DNA of 64,000 nucleotides from Alphaproteobacteria bacterium (GTDB lineage Bacteria; Pseudomonadota; Alphaproteobacteria; GCA-2746255). Of the stretch, positions 63,375 to 64,000 are shown piece by piece. The translations under genes were made by a program, and so were the position numbers. The notes under the pieces were generated by a model that worked only from the letters and a program-made list of their open reading frames with translations, ran no database searches and was not told the DNA's origin. The stretch spans positions 36,577-100,576 of the forward strand of contig JAGWAR010000006.1 in the NCBI GenBank assembly GCA_021296325.1, given 5' to 3'. The first letter of the stretch is position 1. Each line of letters opens with the position of its first letter.

Positions 63375-64000
63375 ATGCAAGTCATCCTGTTGGAACGAAT
63401 CGAAAAACTCGGGCAAATGGGCGACGTGGTGGACGTGAAGGCCGGTTACGCCCGGAACTTCCTGCTGCCGCAGAAAAAGGCGCTGCGCGCCACCAAGGAC
63501 AACATCTCCCATTTCGAGACCCAGAAGAAACAGCTGGAAGCGCAGAATCTCGAACGGCGGGCAGAGGCCGAAACCGTCGCCAAGAAGATGGAAGGACTCA
63601 GCGTCGTGCTGGTCCGCCAGGCAAGCGAATCCGACCAGCTCTACGGGTCAGTCACCGCACGTGACATCCTGGTCGCCATGGAGGAAACGGGTTTCACCCT
63701 CCATCGCAAGCAGTTGTTGCTGGATCACCCGTTCAAGACGCTTGGCCTGCACAAGGCCCGCGTCGCACTCCATCCGGAGGTCATCGTCGAGGTGACGGTG
63801 AACGTCTCCCGTTCGGCCGAGGAGGCCAAGCTGCGCACGAAGGGCAAGGATGCCAAGCCGGCCAAGGCCGGGGATGCGTCGGCGCCGATCCCGAAGGCCG
63901 AGGAGGTCTTCGAGGAAAGCGTGCTGGAAGAAATGGCCGCCGTAGAAGAGGGCGAGACCGCCACCGAAACCGAGGCCGAGACCACCGCCGCCGAGGCGGC
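63375..64000 (+). CDS. rplI: 50S ribosomal protein L9, 3'-truncated by window edge
   Basis: The frame starts at the ATG at 63375 ([20 protein letters not shown]) with GGAGAG upstream and is still open at 64000. The N-terminal L9 domain ([20 protein letters not shown]), the long connecting helix and the C-terminal domain ([20 protein letters not shown]) are complete. The visible tail is a Glu/Ala/Lys-rich extension, common in alphaproteobacteria. Confidence 0.97.
   Translation, partial: MQVILLERIEKLGQMGDVVDVKAGYARNFLLPQKKALRATKDNISHFETQKKQLEAQNLERRAEAETVAKKMEGLSVVLVRQASESDQLYGSVTARDILVAMEETGFTLHRKQLLLDHPFKTLGLHKARVALHPEVIVEVTVNVSRSAEEAKLRTKGKDAKPAKAGDASAPIPKAEEVFEESVLEEMAAVEEGETATETEAETTAAEA

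Noticed and set aside
1-64000. CRISPR arrays, rRNA genes or prophage structural genes
   Set aside because: No regularly spaced direct repeats, no rRNA sequence and no capsid, tail or terminase-like proteins were seen anywhere in the window.

Overview
The window looks like a GC-rich alphaproteobacterial chromosome, most likely of a Rhodospirillales-type lineage. The signs are a DivK/PleD pair with CtrA-like boxes, a PyrC paralogue without its catalytic histidines next to PyrB, an EipB (DUF1849) protein, an HdaA-type DnaA paralogue, an aa3-oxidase subunit IV-like peptide, GatCAB beside AspRS, and long C-terminal extensions on ribosomal proteins S6 and L9. Most of the window is tightly packed housekeeping operons with many 1-4 base start/stop overlaps.

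Layout. 1-9456: an assimilatory nitrate operon (nrtA, nrtB, a double-ATPase nrtC/D, nirB, nirD, nasA); nasA is broken by an apparent 14-base deletion. 9480-10223: a truncated tyrosine integrase next to the 3' end of a tRNA-Ser(GCU) gene, with the tRNA promoter. 10411-12061: a small secreted protein and an OmpA-like outer membrane protein. 12138-15931: an intact-looking 3.8-kb transposon, described below. 15954-19131: gatB (with a frameshifted tail), gatA and gatC. 19217-31692: ruvX, a CoA-transferase, pyrB, pyrC-like, plsY, dprA, topA, rnr, a C-terminal processing protease and rpmG. 31759-36208: signalling and envelope genes (pleD, divK, eipB, a diguanylate cyclase with a sigma-54-type promoter, a SPOR lipoprotein), with two CtrA-like boxes. 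36258-45725: aspS, rnd, hdaA, an AI-2E permease, a phosphatidyltransferase, a DUF2066 protein, purM (apparently starting at ATT), purN, a 40-residue oxidase peptide, ndk and holC. 45739-57075: pepA, the outer membrane operon lptF-lptG-lptD-surA-pdxA-rsmA, gmk and an alcohol dehydrogenase. 57146-61515: fabD-fabG-acpP-fabF-mltG. 61722-64000: rpsF, rpsR, a DUF2232 membrane protein and rplI (cut by the window end).

The most unusual object is the transposon at 12138-15931. It is bounded by perfect 20-bp inverted repeats and flanked by an 8-bp direct repeat, GAGAACCG. One IS1-like DDE transposase sits at the left end. Behind it are about six small cargo genes: an HTH-ImmA/IrrE metalloprotease regulator translationally coupled to an unrecognised protein, a basic KGG-type peptide, two further short unknown proteins and a four-cysteine zinc-ribbon peptide. 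The cargo looks AT-richer than its surroundings. The element landed in the short gap between gatB and the OmpA-like gene. Other points of interest are the nasA and gatB deletions, the integrase remnant at tRNA-Ser, the asymmetric NrtC ATPase sites, the ATT start of purM, the two CtrA-like boxes, and three convergent gene pairs that share a CTAG as both stop codons.
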